From positions 434,001-498,000 of the forward strand of contig CANLDN010000001.1 of NCBI GenBank assembly GCA_947489445.1: a DNA stretch of 64,000 nucleotides, written 5' to 3'. The first letter of the stretch is position 1, and each line of letters starts with the position of its first letter. The notes below the pieces were generated by a model. It ran no database searches. It saw only the letters and a list, made by a program, of their open reading frames with translations, and was not told the DNA's origin. Below, piece by piece: positions 7,989 through 17,296 of the stretch. Source of the DNA: an uncultured Paracoccaceae bacterium (GTDB lineage Bacteria; Pseudomonadota; Alphaproteobacteria; Rhodobacterales; Rhodobacteraceae). The position numbers and the translations under genes are program-made.

Positions 7989-8738
7989 ATGGCTGGCCAC
8001 TCCAAATGGGCAAATATTCAGCATCGCAAGGGACGGCAGGACAAACTGCGCTCCAAGCTGTTTTCCAAGCTCGCCAAGGAAATCACCGTGGCCGCTAAAA
8101 TGGGCGACCCCGATCCCGACAAGAACCCGCGCTTGCGGCTGGCGGTGAAGGAAGCGAAATCCAATTCCGTCCCCAAAGACGTCATCGACCGGGCCATCAA
8201 GAAATCCCAAGGCGGTGATGCGGAAAACTACGACGAAATCCGTTACGAAGGCTACGGGCCGAACGGCGTCGCCGTTATCGTGGAAACCATGACCGACAAT
8301 CGCAACCGCACCGCATCCACCGTACGCTCCACCTTTTCCAAGAATGGTGGGAACCTTGGCGAAACAGGCTCTGTCGGGTTCATGTTCGACCGTAAGGGCG
8401 AGGTCGTCTACCCCGGCTCTGTCGGCGACGCCGACACGGTGATGATGGCCGCGATTGAAGCCGGCGCAGAGGACGTGCAAAGCGACGAAGACAACCACGT
8501 GATCATCTGCGCGGACACGGACCTGAACGACGTCTCGAACGCGCTTGAGGCGGAACTGGGCGAATCCGAATCCACCAAGTTGATCTGGAAGCCCAATATG
8601 ACGACCGAGCTTGATCTGGAGGGGCTGACCAAGCTGATGAAGCTGCTCGACACATTGGAAGAAGATGATGACGTGCAGCGCGTCACATCCAACTTTGAAG
8701 CCTCAGACGAGGTCATGGCCGCCTTCGCTGAAGAATAG
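7989..8738 (+). CDS. yebC: YebC/PmpR/TACO1-family regulatory protein
   Basis: 249 residues, the usual length, with the invariant start '[18 protein letters not shown]', the '[21 protein letters not shown]' region (quoted only in part in databases of the family) and the acidic C-terminal domain. Members bind DNA or act on translation of proline-rich stretches; the precise role here cannot be read from sequence. It is monocistronic: the next gene (fau) faces it on the other strand only 56 bases away. Confidence 0.96.
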   Translation: MAGHSKWANIQHRKGRQDKLRSKLFSKLAKEITVAAKMGDPDPDKNPRLRLAVKEAKSNSVPKDVIDRAIKKSQGGDAENYDEIRYEGYGPNGVAVIVETMTDNRNRTASTVRSTFSKNGGNLGETGSVGFMFDRKGEVVYPGSVGDADTVMMAAIEAGAEDVQSDEDNHVIICADTDLNDVSNALEAELGESESTKLIWKPNMTTELDLEGLTKLMKLLDTLEEDDDVQRVTSNFEASDEVMAAFAEE

Positions 8739-8754
8739 CCGTATGTATGATCAT

Positions 8755-8793
8755 GCGCATGGTTTCTGCATGGTTTGCGCATGGTTTCTGCAT
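8755..8793. repeat. Two-copy tandem repeat, 22-base period
   Basis: GCGCATGGTTTCTGCAT occurs at 8755..8771 and 8777..8793, filling most of the gap between the convergent yebC and cyclo-ligase genes. A recent local duplication is the simplest reading. Confidence 0.7.
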
Positions 8794-8794
8794 C

Positions 8795-9337
8795 CTATTC
8801 AGGCGTGATCACCCCACGCTCTGTGACAATCAGATCGAGCGGTTGATCCGTCGGTTCCATAGGCAGCGCATCTGCCTCCTGCGCGGCATAGGCAAACCCA
8901 ATTGCCATAGTTGGACGCTTGGCGCGTAACGCCTCCAAGGTGCGATCATAAAACCCGCCGCCATAACCCAAACGCCCGCCACGACGGTCAAAAGCGACCA
9001 ACGGGACAACGATAATTTCAGGTTCCATCCAGTCTCCGGCTTCGGGGATCAACGCGCCGAACTCACCCTCAGCCAGCGCACAGCCGGGTTCCCATCGCCG
9101 GAACTTCAACGGTTGCCCAGCACCCATGATCACCGGCACACCAACCGGCCCATGCGCCGCGGCTTCCTCCATCGCCGCAATTGGATCAATCTCGGTCCGC
9201 ATCGCCATGTAACCGGCCAGCGGAACACCGCGAAACCCTGCCAGAGCTTCGCTCAGATATCCCGCCGTCCCGATACCCAAAGCGTGTGCATCCTTGCGCC
9301 GGGCAAAGGCCGCTCTACGCGCGGCAGACTTGTCCAT
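8795..9337 (-). CDS. 5-formyltetrahydrofolate cyclo-ligase
   Basis: 180 residues. It converts 5-formyl-THF to 5,10-methenyl-THF using ATP. The family motif 'RLGYGGGFYDRTL' near residue 126 is the ATP/substrate site, with 'PLVAFDRRGGRLG' before it; the N-terminal basic 'SAARRAAFARRKDA' is also typical. The ATG at 9337 overlaps the mgtE stop (TGATG), implying translational coupling; a GTG twelve bases further upstream also exists but lies inside mgtE. Linkage to mgtE is operonic by position, without an obvious metabolic reason except Mg-ATP dependence. Confidence 0.92.
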   Translation of the reverse strand: MDKSAARRAAFARRKDAHALGIGTAGYLSEALAGFRGVPLAGYMAMRTEIDPIAAMEEAAAHGPVGVPVIMGAGQPLKFRRWEPGCALAEGEFGALIPEAGDWMEPEIIVVPLVAFDRRGGRLGYGGGFYDRTLEALRAKRPTMAIGFAYAAQEADALPMEPTDQPLDLIVTERGVITPE

Positions 9338-10710
9338 CAGATCAACCACATCGCCGCCAGCCCCAGAAAGGCAAAGAAACCAACGACATCTGTGACCGTC
9401 GTCACAAATGCACCCGAGGCCAGCGCGGGGTCAACGCCCATCCGTTCCAGGATCACGGGGATCATCGTACCCGCTAAACCGGCCACCACAAGGTTGATTA
9501 CCATCGCTACAGCAATCACTACGCCCAACATCGGTGAGCCGAACCAGATCACGCCTACAATCCCCATCACCACTGCGAAGATCAGCCCATTGATCAGCCC
9601 CACCAGTACTTCGCGCCGGATGACACGCCAAACGTTCGCCCCCGTCAAATCCCGCGTTGCAATGGCGCGCACAGCCACAGTCAGCGATTGTGTACCCGCA
9701 TTGCCACCCATGGAGGCGACAATCGGCATCAGCACGGCGAGGGCGACCAGACCCGCAATCACCTCTTTAAACATCGCGATCACCAGCGATGCAAGGATCG
9801 CGGTCACCAGATTAACCGCCAGCCAGGGAAAGCGCCGCTTGGTCGTATCAATCACCCTGTCCGATAGTGACCCTTCGCCGACACCCGCCAAACGCAGGAT
9901 GTCTTCCTCTGCCTCTTCTTCCAGAAATGCCATCGCGTCGTCGATGGTGATCACACCAACAATCCGATCATCATCATCCACAACGGGTGCGGTGATCATG
10001 TGGTAGTGGTTGATCGCCTGCGCGACCTCTTCAACATCCTGTTCTACGTGAAAGGTGCGAAAACTGTCCTCGGCCAAATTACGTAGCGGCATATGGCGCG
10101 GATGGCTCAGGATCCGACCAAGACCGACGTAACCCGTTGCTTTCAATCGCGGATCAATAAGGATAATATGGTAAAACTGGTCGGGCAAAAGCACGTCAGA
10201 GCGCAGATAATCGATGGCCTCACCCACGGTCCAATGCTCTGGTGCGCGGACCAATTCGGACTGCATGTGGCGACCAGCGGACTCCTCAGGGTACGACAGC
10301 GCCTGTTCGACCACGACCCGGTCACCGGCATTCAGCGCGTCCAGAACTACCTCTGTCTGGTCGTCATCAAGGTATTCAACCAGATCGACCACATCGTCAC
10401 TGTCCAGACTGCGCACAGCCTCGGCCAGTTCCGCCGCAGGCAACAGAGCGATGATCTCTTCACGGAGGCTTTCGTCAAGTTCGGACAGCACCTCGCCATC
10501 CATCTTGGCGGTCCAGACATCCAGCAACTCGCGCCGCTCGCGCGCATCGATCTGTTCCAGAAGGTGGGCGATATCAGCCGGGTGCAATGGGTCCAGCAAA
10601 CCGGCAACGACGGACGCTTCGCCCGCCTCAACGGCGGCGCGCACATCGCCCAGCAACCGGTCGGTGATGCCGAAGGCCTCATCTTCGTTCATGTCACCGC
10701 TTTCTGGCAT
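9337..10710 (-). CDS. mgtE: Magnesium transporter MgtE
   Basis: 457 residues. Order of domains: cytoplasmic MgtE_N superhelical domain (~15-130, 'LHPADIAHLLEQI', 'LVEYLDDDQTEVVLDAL'), two CBS domains (~135-260, including 'ITAPVVDDDDRIVGVITIDD'), and a C-terminal five-helix membrane domain with the conserved pore segment 'VASMGGNAGTQSLTV'. MgtE forms a Mg2+-gated dimeric channel in the inner membrane. The longer frame up to 10761 adds 17 Cys/Trp-rich residues; the ATG at 10710 is preceded by AGGGGG and gives the usual N-terminus. Confidence 0.95.
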   Translation of the reverse strand: MPESGDMNEDEAFGITDRLLGDVRAAVEAGEASVVAGLLDPLHPADIAHLLEQIDARERRELLDVWTAKMDGEVLSELDESLREEIIALLPAAELAEAVRSLDSDDVVDLVEYLDDDQTEVVLDALNAGDRVVVEQALSYPEESAGRHMQSELVRAPEHWTVGEAIDYLRSDVLLPDQFYHIILIDPRLKATGYVGLGRILSHPRHMPLRNLAEDSFRTFHVEQDVEEVAQAINHYHMITAPVVDDDDRIVGVITIDDAMAFLEEEAEEDILRLAGVGEGSLSDRVIDTTKRRFPWLAVNLVTAILASLVIAMFKEVIAGLVALAVLMPIVASMGGNAGTQSLTVAVRAIATRDLTGANVWRVIRREVLVGLINGLIFAVVMGIVGVIWFGSPMLGVVIAVAMVINLVVAGLAGTMIPVILERMGVDPALASGAFVTTVTDVVGFFAFLGLAAMWLI

Positions 10711-10810
10711 CGCATCCCCCTGTTTGCCCTTGCAACATAGCCAATCAATGGCACACCACAACGGCGATTGCGCGATTTACCCGCGCTACGGCCCACCATA
10801 AGGTGAGCAC

Positions 10811-12106
10811 ATGACAAAACATCTACTTTTGGGACAGACCCTTGGATTTTTGGGCAATCCGTTGCGCGGCGAGTGGGCGGATGTGACTCGCTTCGACAGT
10901 GCCGGCGGTGTCCTCATTGAAGAAGAGCGGATCACGAAGACGGGCAGCGGGGCCGCATTGCGTGCAGCCCATCCAGACGCGCAAGTGACCGACTATGGTG
11001 ATGCGCTGATCAGCGCGGGCTTTGTGGACGCGCATATGCATTACCCGCAAACCGGGATTATCGCGAGTTGGGGGAAACAGCTGATCGATTGGCTGAACAC
11101 GTATACGTTTCCCGAGGAGGCAAAGTTCCACGACCGCGCCTACGCACATGATGTGGCGGATCGCACACTCGACCTCGCTTTGGCCCATGGCACAACGACC
11201 CTGACCAGTTTTTGCACCATCCATCCAGATAGTGTTGAGGCGTTCTTTGACGCCGCTGCTTCACGCAACATGGCCGTAGTGGCAGGCAAGACCTGTATGG
11301 ATCGCAACGCACCGGATAACCTGCGTGATACGGCGCAATCGGCCTATGACGACAGCAAGGCCCTGCTTGAGACATGGCATGGTCGGGGACGGACGACTTA
11401 TGCCATCACGCCACGGTTTTCGCCCACATCAACACCCGAACAATTGGAGGCGCTCGGCGCGCTGTGGGCCGAAAACCCGGATGTATTGATGCAAACCCAT
11501 CTGAGCGAGCAGCGACCAGAAATCGAATGGGTCCACGGCCTTTTCCCACAGGCGCGCGATTATCTCGATACTTATGAAGCCTTTGGTCTGCTGGGCGAAA
11601 AAGGGCTTTATGGCCACGCCATCCATCTGGAGCCGCGCGAAATCGACCGGTTGCGTGAGGTGGGCGCAAGTGTCGTCCACTGCCCTACATCGAATACGTT
11701 CATCGGCTCGGGCCTGTTCGATCTGATGGGCCTCGCCACGGCAGGATTACAGATCGGACTGGCCACGGATACCGGCGGCGGGTCGTCCTTTTCGATGCTG
11801 CGGACCATGGCCGCCGCCTATGAAATCGGGCAGTTACGCGGCTTGGCGCTGCATCCGGCGCAACTGATGTGGCTCGCCACCGAAGGCTCTGCGAGGGCGC
11901 TGCACATGTCAGGCGAGATCGGACATCTGGGTGCTGGGGCAATGGCAGATATCGTTGTACTCGACCTTGCCGCAACCCCTGCTATTGCGCAGCGACATGC
12001 GCAGGCGAATGACCTTTGGGATGCCCTGTTCCCGACAATCATGATGGGCGACGATCGCGCCATTATTGACGTGTGGGTCGCGGGGGCGCGCTGGGAACAG
12101 AACTGA
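10811..12106 (+). CDS. guaD: Guanine deaminase
   Basis: 431 residues of the amidohydrolase superfamily; hydrolyses guanine to xanthine and ammonia. Zinc ligands: 'DAHMHYPQ' (His75, His77), 'QTHLSEQRPEIEWV' (typical guanine-deaminase motif), 'GHAIHL', and the distal Asp in 'IGLATDTGGGSSFSMLRTM', which is the GuaD signature. AGGTGAGCAC precedes the ATG. It converges with the 8-oxoguanine deaminase gene; together they point to a purine salvage/catabolism locus. Confidence 0.94.
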   Translation: MTKHLLLGQTLGFLGNPLRGEWADVTRFDSAGGVLIEEERITKTGSGAALRAAHPDAQVTDYGDALISAGFVDAHMHYPQTGIIASWGKQLIDWLNTYTFPEEAKFHDRAYAHDVADRTLDLALAHGTTTLTSFCTIHPDSVEAFFDAAASRNMAVVAGKTCMDRNAPDNLRDTAQSAYDDSKALLETWHGRGRTTYAITPRFSPTSTPEQLEALGALWAENPDVLMQTHLSEQRPEIEWVHGLFPQARDYLDTYEAFGLLGEKGLYGHAIHLEPREIDRLREVGASVVHCPTSNTFIGSGLFDLMGLATAGLQIGLATDTGGGSSFSMLRTMAAAYEIGQLRGLALHPAQLMWLATEGSARALHMSGEIGHLGAGAMADIVVLDLAATPAIAQRHAQANDLWDALFPTIMMGDDRAIIDVWVAGARWEQN

Positions 12107-12131
12107 TCCGGCAGACGGATCATGCCCTCGA

Positions 12132-13469
12132 CTATTCCGACAACCGCCGTGCAAGCGTGTTCTGGCGTTGAATGGTACGTTCAAGATCAATCGTCTTTAA
12201 TTGACCATCCGCAACAACCTGTCGGCCCTCGACAAACAGATCCCGGACCTTTGACGGGCCAGACAGGACCAGTGCCGCCGGATCCCAGGAACCGGCATTT
12301 TCAATGACCTGCGCATCCCAGATAGCAATATCGGCCCGCTTGCCAACGGCGATCTGCCCACAATCATCGCGCCCCAACACCTCGGCCCCACCGCGCGTGG
12401 CGAGCTCCAGCGCATTGCGGGCAGACATGGCGTCAGCCCCGCTTTGCACCCGCTGTAACAACATCGTCTGCCGCGCTTCACCGATCAGGTTTGAACTGTC
12501 GTTGCTGGCCGACCCGTCAACGCCCAACCCAACAGGCACCCCCGCATCAACCATGGCCCGGACAGGCGCGATGCCAGATCCAAGCCTGCAATTGGAACAG
12601 GGGCAATGCGCAACACCAGTGCGGCTCTTTGCGAATAAATCAATCTCAGCCGTGTTCAGTTTGACGCAATGTGCATGCCAGACATCGTCACCCGTCCATC
12701 CCAAATCCTCGGCATACTGGCCGGGACGACACCCAAACTTCGCAAGCGAATAAGCAACGTCTTCGTCATTCTCGGCCAGATGAGTATGCAGCATGACGGC
12801 TTTGTCGCGGGCAAGAAGCGCTGCCTCGCGCATTAGGTCAGTTGTCACCGAAAACGGGCTGCAAGGGGCCACGCCGACACGCACCATCGCGCCGGGCGCG
12901 GGATCGTGAAAAGCATCAATAACGCGAATGCAATCGTTCAGAATAGCGCTCTCATCCTCAACCAAGGTATCTGGCGGCAGACCTCCCTGACTTTCACCGA
13001 TGCTCATCGCGCCTCTGGTCGGGTGGAACCGCAGACCCACCTCAGCGGCCGCGGCAATCGTATCGTCCAGCCGCGCGCCATTGGGGAAAAGATAAAGATG
13101 ATCGGAGGTCATCGTGCAGCCGGACAGGGCTAACTCTGCCAGGCCAATCTGGGCAGAGACAAACATCTCTTCCGGGCCGAAGCGAGCCCATATCGGGTAA
13201 AGCCGCTGCAACCAGCCAAATAAGAGCGCGTCCTGCGCGCCAGGCACCGCACGCGTTAGCGTTTGGTATAGATGATGATGGGTGTTCACCAATCCCGGCG
13301 TGACGATCGTGCCAGTGGCATCATGCAGCTCGCAATCAAGGCGCGACAGACCACGGCCGACAGCTGCGATGACGCCGTCCTCAATCAGAATGTCAGCGCC
13401 ATGCAATTCTGCCCGAGCGCCATCCATGGTCAGGATCGTGTCAGCGTTGGCGATAAGTGTCTTAGTCAT
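12132..13469 (-). CDS. 8-oxoguanine deaminase-like amidohydrolase (AtzB/hydroxyatrazine group)
   Basis: 445 residues, amidohydrolase fold with zinc ligands in 'VNTHHHLYQTLTR' (His64/66), 'LHTHLAENDEDV', 'WHAHCVKL' and 'GLGVDGSASNDSSNLIGEAR'. This pattern matches the proteobacterial 8-oxoguanine deaminases, which are often annotated as hydroxydechloroatrazine ethylaminohydrolase. The probable reaction is deamination of 8-oxoguanine to urate. The ATG overlaps the end of the upstream phosphatase gene by eight bases, so the two are coupled. Confidence 0.85.
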   Translation of the reverse strand: MTKTLIANADTILTMDGARAELHGADILIEDGVIAAVGRGLSRLDCELHDATGTIVTPGLVNTHHHLYQTLTRAVPGAQDALLFGWLQRLYPIWARFGPEEMFVSAQIGLAELALSGCTMTSDHLYLFPNGARLDDTIAAAAEVGLRFHPTRGAMSIGESQGGLPPDTLVEDESAILNDCIRVIDAFHDPAPGAMVRVGVAPCSPFSVTTDLMREAALLARDKAVMLHTHLAENDEDVAYSLAKFGCRPGQYAEDLGWTGDDVWHAHCVKLNTAEIDLFAKSRTGVAHCPCSNCRLGSGIAPVRAMVDAGVPVGLGVDGSASNDSSNLIGEARQTMLLQRVQSGADAMSARNALELATRGGAEVLGRDDCGQIAVGKRADIAIWDAQVIENAGSWDPAALVLSGPSKVRDLFVEGRQVVADGQLKTIDLERTIQRQNTLARRLSE

Positions 13470-14271
13470 TCATCGCATCTTGCAAAATCGCAAGCGCAGC
13501 AGCGTGCACATCTGCATTTGCCGCGGCAATGGCCCGTCCGCCATGATGCGCTGGTTCACCGGCCCAATTCGTCACGATGCCACCGGCGGCCTGAATGACG
13601 GCGATGGGGGCCTGAATATCGTAGGCATTCAAACCAGCCTCGATCACCAGATCAACCTGACCGGCAGCAAGCAAAGCGTAACCATAGCAATCCATACCAT
13701 ACCGGGTCAGCAGTGTTTGACCGGCCACGGCCTGAAAGGCACGCATCTCCTTCGTCGTACCGACTTCGGGGAAAGTTGTCAGGATGGTGGCATCTGCAAG
13801 CGCAGTTTCCGAACGGCAGGTCAGGGGCATTGCGCCATGCGGCCCCTCAAGCGCGGCAATGCCAAATCCGCCGGTGAAACGCTCACCGATGTAGGGCTGA
13901 TCAATAATGCCGAAAAGTGGGCCAGCATCGTCCGCGACAGAGATCAAAACACCCCATGTCGGTGTCCCGCTGATATAGCCGCGTGTCCCGTCGATAGGAT
14001 CAAGCACCCATGTCAGACCGCTTGTGCCACTTTGTGCACCATACTCTTCGCCCAAAATACCATCATTGGGCCGCTCTTGCGCAAGAATATCGCGCATCAC
14101 CTGCTCTGCCGCGCGATCTGCGATGGTGACAGGATCAAAAACCTGCACGCCTTTGTCCTGCGCTATCAAATCGGCCGTGCGGAAGTGCTGCAATGTCACG
14201 GGGCGCACAGCATCCGCCAACAGATGTGCCACACGAATAAGATCCGTCTGGGTCGTTCGATCCAATGTCAT
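13462..14271 (-). CDS. Inositol monophosphatase family protein, histidinol-phosphatase type
   Basis: 269 residues. Metal-binding motifs of the Mg2+-dependent IMPase family are present: 'GEEYG' (~residue 80), 'WVLDPIDGTRGYISGTPTWG' (~94-113), and a C-terminal 'AYDIQAPIAVIQAAGG' in place of the usual 'WDxAAg'. The 'DGTRGYISG' form is common in HisN-type histidinol-phosphate phosphatases of alphaproteobacteria, so HisN is a reasonable but unproven call. The start was placed at the ATG preceded by ATAGGA (14271). It overlaps the next gene by 8 bases. Confidence 0.82.
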   Translation of the reverse strand: MTLDRTTQTDLIRVAHLLADAVRPVTLQHFRTADLIAQDKGVQVFDPVTIADRAAEQVMRDILAQERPNDGILGEEYGAQSGTSGLTWVLDPIDGTRGYISGTPTWGVLISVADDAGPLFGIIDQPYIGERFTGGFGIAALEGPHGAMPLTCRSETALADATILTTFPEVGTTKEMRAFQAVAGQTLLTRYGMDCYGYALLAAGQVDLVIEAGLNAYDIQAPIAVIQAAGGIVTNWAGEPAHHGGRAIAAANADVHAAALAILQDAMND

Positions 14272-14343
14272 GAGGTTTTGTCCTATCTGCACCGCGCACG
14301 CATTCTGCGTTAACGCGGGGCAGTCTAGGCGGTCAAGTCTGTG

Positions 14344-14715
14344 CTAAGCTGCTTCGCTGAGCACACGGGCGAGATCAAACAGACGCCGACGCTGATTTTC
14401 TGGGATCGCATAATACGAGCGCAGCAATTCAAGTGCCTCTTTGTCTGTCAGAATATCACCTGGCATGTCACCATTGCCATTATCTGCCGGAGGTTGAGTG
14501 TCCAGCCCTTCAAAGAAGAACGAGACCGGAACATTGAGTACCTTTGCAATGTCCCAAAGCCGCGACGCGCTGACGCGGTTCATACCAGTTTCATACTTCT
14601 GTATTTGTTGAAATTTGATACCAACATTTTCAGCTAACTGCTGCTGCGTCGTCCCGCTCATCCAACGGCGATGACGAATACGCTTACCTACATGTACGTC
14701 TACCGGATGTTTCAT
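14344..14715 (-). CDS. XRE-family transcriptional regulator
   Basis: 123 residues with an N-terminal helix-turn-helix (~10-64): 'VGKRIRHRRWMSGTTQQQLA', 'IKFQQIQKYETGMNRVSASR', then 'LAxVLNVPVSFFFEGL'. The C-terminal half has a polar linker and a helix 'LTDKEALELLRSYYAIPENQ' ending in 'RRRLFDLARVLSEA', a form widespread in Rhodobacterales. The target is unknown. GGAAGTGAACT precedes the ATG. A spacer of 274 bases separates it from the divergent oxidoreductase gene. Confidence 0.9.
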   Translation of the reverse strand: MKHPVDVHVGKRIRHRRWMSGTTQQQLAENVGIKFQQIQKYETGMNRVSASRLWDIAKVLNVPVSFFFEGLDTQPPADNGNGDMPGDILTDKEALELLRSYYAIPENQRRRLFDLARVLSEAA

Positions 14716-14894
14716 AGTTCACTTCCTTAGTTTGAAAGAGCACGACAAACGTTTTGCCGATGCCCGATGCAGCGTTCCGCACGTGATCTTCCCGAACGGC
14801 TCGTAGCTGCCAGACGTGCATGACACCAATAACACAGAACACGCAACGGTTGCAGCAGTAGACCTGACCTTAAAGACAGGTTCATCATGCAACT

Positions 14895-14914
14895 TTTTGT
14901 CCACTTGGTCAAAA
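14895..14914. promoter_or_regulatory. Imperfect inverted repeat in divergent spacer (possible operator)
   Basis: TTTTGTCCA-CT-TGGTCAAAA: nine-base arms with one mismatch, between the XRE regulator and the quinone oxidoreductase. The position suits a regulator site for one or both genes. No experimental consensus is known to me. Confidence 0.3.
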
Positions 14915-14989
14915 GTGGGCCTCTTTCATCATTGTTGAGGATGTGATGATAAAGGTTAACAAACTCATACCGAGAAGGAATCCAATCCG

Positions 14990-15949
14990 ATGCGCGCATT
15001 TCAAGTTTCATCGTTCGATAACGCACCAGCCATCACAATTGTTCCCGACCCAATCGCAAAAAATGGTGAAGTTGTTTTGCAGATCGCGGCATGCGGTTTG
15101 AACTTCGCTGATTTGCTTATGGCCAATGGCACTTATCAGGCAACACCAGAGCCTCCGTTCACCCTTGGGATGGAGGTTTGCGGTACGGTCATTGCGCAGG
15201 GTCCAAACGTGACAGAACCCGCGATCGGAACACGTGTCGCCGTCTTTGGTGGCCAAGGTGGGATGGCAGAAAAGGGTGTTTTCCCGGCGGCTCTTTGCCG
15301 CCCTGTACCACCTGAAATGCCGTCGGACGTAGCCGCCGGTTTCATGGTCGCCTACGGGACCTCGCATCTGGCGCTGACCCGCCGCGCGGGCTTGCAAAAA
15401 GGCGAAACACTTTTGGTGCTTGGCGCCGCTGGTGGCGTCGGTCTGACAGCCGTCGAAATTGGCAAGGCGATGGGGGCGAAGGTTATTGCCGTCGCGCGCG
15501 GTGCGGATAAGCTCGCCGTGGCCAAGGCAGCCGGTGCCGACCACCTCATCGACAGCACCACCGACGATATCAAATCCGCGGTCAAGGCGCTCGGCGGTGC
15601 CGATGTGGTCTATGACCCGGTCGGCGGCGATGCGTTCAAATCAGCACTTGGCGCCTGCAACCGTGAGGCGCGTGTATTGGTGATCGGTTTTGCAAGTGGG
15701 CAGGTGCCCCCCATTCCGGCCAACATCATTCTGGTCAAAAACATCTCTGTCATTGGTTTCTATTGGGGAGGCTATCTCGCATTCAATCCCGCCGCCTTGA
15801 CCCAAAGCCTGGGGCAGCTTTTGGACTGGTATGCAGAGGGCCGTCTAAAACCGCATATTAGCCATGTTTTGCAACTGGATAACGCTCATGACGCGCTGGA
15901 GCTGATGCGCAGCCGCAAATCAACGGGCAAGGTTGTCGTTACGCCTTGA
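14990..15949 (+). CDS. NADPH:quinone oxidoreductase family protein (MDR superfamily)
   Basis: 319 residues. N-terminal GroES-like domain with 'AACGLNFADLLMANGTYQ', nucleotide-binding Rossmann segment 'LVLGAAGGVGLTAVEIGKAM' (~residue 138-157), and C-terminal 'GKVVVTP'. No structural zinc Cys cluster is visible, consistent with the zinc-free quinone-oxidoreductase branch. It acts in the cytosol on quinones or enones with NADPH. GAAGGAATCC precedes the ATG. The stop overlaps the 3' end of the convergent lysR gene by 11 bases. Confidence 0.92.
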   Translation: MRAFQVSSFDNAPAITIVPDPIAKNGEVVLQIAACGLNFADLLMANGTYQATPEPPFTLGMEVCGTVIAQGPNVTEPAIGTRVAVFGGQGGMAEKGVFPAALCRPVPPEMPSDVAAGFMVAYGTSHLALTRRAGLQKGETLLVLGAAGGVGLTAVEIGKAMGAKVIAVARGADKLAVAKAAGADHLIDSTTDDIKSAVKALGGADVVYDPVGGDAFKSALGACNREARVLVIGFASGQVPPIPANIILVKNISVIGFYWGGYLAFNPAALTQSLGQLLDWYAEGRLKPHISHVLQLDNAHDALELMRSRKSTGKVVVTP

Positions 15950-16811
15950 CGGGTGTCTTTAGGGTATAAAACCCGTCCTGAATGAACGTAAACAAATCGC
16001 TTACAACGGGTCCTTCCTTCAGGTCGGCCTTGTAAATGTTAACGTTCATTTTTCGCAATGTGGGCAGTTGGCCGCCGTGATTGATGCGCTCGAAATGACG
16101 CGGCTCCGTGCCTTCCAGCATCGTATGAACAGCCAGATCTGCACTGACCGTGGCCTCAATCGTGCGCGTTGAATTGCTGTCAACCGCCATGTCCCACGCA
16201 ATCCCCACCTCATCCAAGCGCCGCTGAACGAACTGACGAAAGATGCAGTTTTGTTCGTAGGCGAGCCGTAAGGGGCGCTGTTTCCACACCTGACCGCCAG
16301 GTGCGCCGACCCAGATCAACGGGATCTGTGTCAGGGTTTGCCCCCCGACGCCCACGCTGTCTTCGGTCGTTAAAACAACGTCAATCTCCCCTCGATTGAA
16401 ATCCTCCAGCAAACCTCGCGTAAAGGATGAAACAAGCTGTACACGAACCCGTGGATAAGCAGCGGCGAACCGTTTCAGGACCTGCGGGATCACGGGATAA
16501 ACGATATCGTGTGGGACACCAAGGGTCACCTCACCCTCAAAAGCAGTCGCCGTCAGTTTCCCATAAATCTCATCATTCAAAATGATCATACGCCGGGCAT
16601 AGCTCAGCAACTGTTCTCCCTGCGGTGTAAGGCCAATCGTGCGCGCCGACCGATCCAGCAAGGCAGCATTCAACGACTCTTCCAACCGCTTCAATTGCAT
16701 GGATACAGCCGACTGCGTCAGGTTCAAAAGCCCTGCCGCCTTGGTAACCCCGCCCGTGTCCGCAACAGCAACAAAAGACCGCAGGGCCGTCATATCCAGA
16801 TTTCGCGTCAT
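15939..16811 (-). CDS. LysR-family transcriptional regulator
   Basis: 290 residues. HTH at ~1-60: 'ALRSFVAVADTGGVTKAAGL', 'LNLTQSAVSMQLKRLEESLN', then a LysR_substrate effector domain beginning 'GEVTLGVPHDIVYPVIPQVL'. The family is autoregulatory and commonly acts on a divergent gene, here the DUF1127 gene. A 15-base palindrome with the T-N11-A pattern lies in the shared spacer (16853..16867). The effector is unknown. Confidence 0.93.
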   Translation of the reverse strand: MTRNLDMTALRSFVAVADTGGVTKAAGLLNLTQSAVSMQLKRLEESLNAALLDRSARTIGLTPQGEQLLSYARRMIILNDEIYGKLTATAFEGEVTLGVPHDIVYPVIPQVLKRFAAAYPRVRVQLVSSFTRGLLEDFNRGEIDVVLTTEDSVGVGGQTLTQIPLIWVGAPGGQVWKQRPLRLAYEQNCIFRQFVQRRLDEVGIAWDMAVDSNSTRTIEATVSADLAVHTMLEGTEPRHFERINHGGQLPTLRKMNVNIYKADLKEGPVVSDLFTFIQDGFYTLKTPVKA

Positions 16812-16852
16812 ATCAATTATCCTGATACTTCATGTGTTGAACATTCATTTTT

Positions 16853-16867
16853 ATCATGAAGCATGAT
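16853..16867. promoter_or_regulatory. Palindrome ATCATG-AAG-CATGAT, candidate LysR operator
   Basis: Perfect six-base arms around AAG, containing the LysR-type T-N11-A box (T at 16854, A at 16866). It is 42 bases upstream of the lysR start and 59 upstream of the DUF1127 start, a suitable place to control both. Confidence 0.5.
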
Positions 16868-16925
16868 GCGATAAACATCAAGCATTGGAATGTAAAACGA
16901 CCAAACCATCACGAAAGGACGCGAT

Positions 16926-17147
16926 ATGACAACCGTTGCAAGGCAAGAATCAGTCGCCCGACCCAGCGCGAACCGGCCTAGGGGGGTGTGGGACGCGCTG
17001 CGACGCAGAATGGCCATCGCGCAGCAACGTCGTGCGCTGCGCAGCCTCGACGATCACATGCTCAAGGATATCGGCGTCACCGCAGCCGAAGCCATTGCCG
17101 AAGCGGAAAAACCGCATTGGGATGTGCCTACAAACTGGCGCGCTTAA
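16926..17147 (+). CDS. DUF1127 domain protein
   Basis: 73 residues. The C-terminal part carries the DUF1127 (YjiS-like) pattern: Arg-rich helix, then 'RRALRSLDDHMLKDIGVTAA' (quoted to the conserved 'DIG' step) and 'AIAEAEKPHW'. Arg-rich DUF1127 proteins in alphaproteobacteria are implicated in RNA-linked regulation and phosphate/carbon homeostasis; the role of this one is unknown. AAGGACGCGAT precedes the ATG. Divergent from lysR. Confidence 0.9.
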   Translation: MTTVARQESVARPSANRPRGVWDALRRRMAIAQQRRALRSLDDHMLKDIGVTAAEAIAEAEKPHWDVPTNWRA

Positions 17148-17296
17148 AGGCATTATCTGCTGATCTGCGACATTCCCGCCCGAAATGATCAGATTTAAGC
17201 AAATGCCGCCGCCCAACGCTTGAAAAGTTGCGGCTTTGTGCCAATATACAGCGCAATACGCCGTTTTGCGGCGAAGCATTTTTGTTGGAGGTCTGA

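Noticed and set aside
13282..14313. 343-codon plus-strand ORF opposite the inositol-phosphatase gene
   Set aside because: Shadow of two well-supported minus-strand genes; no domain or ribosome site.
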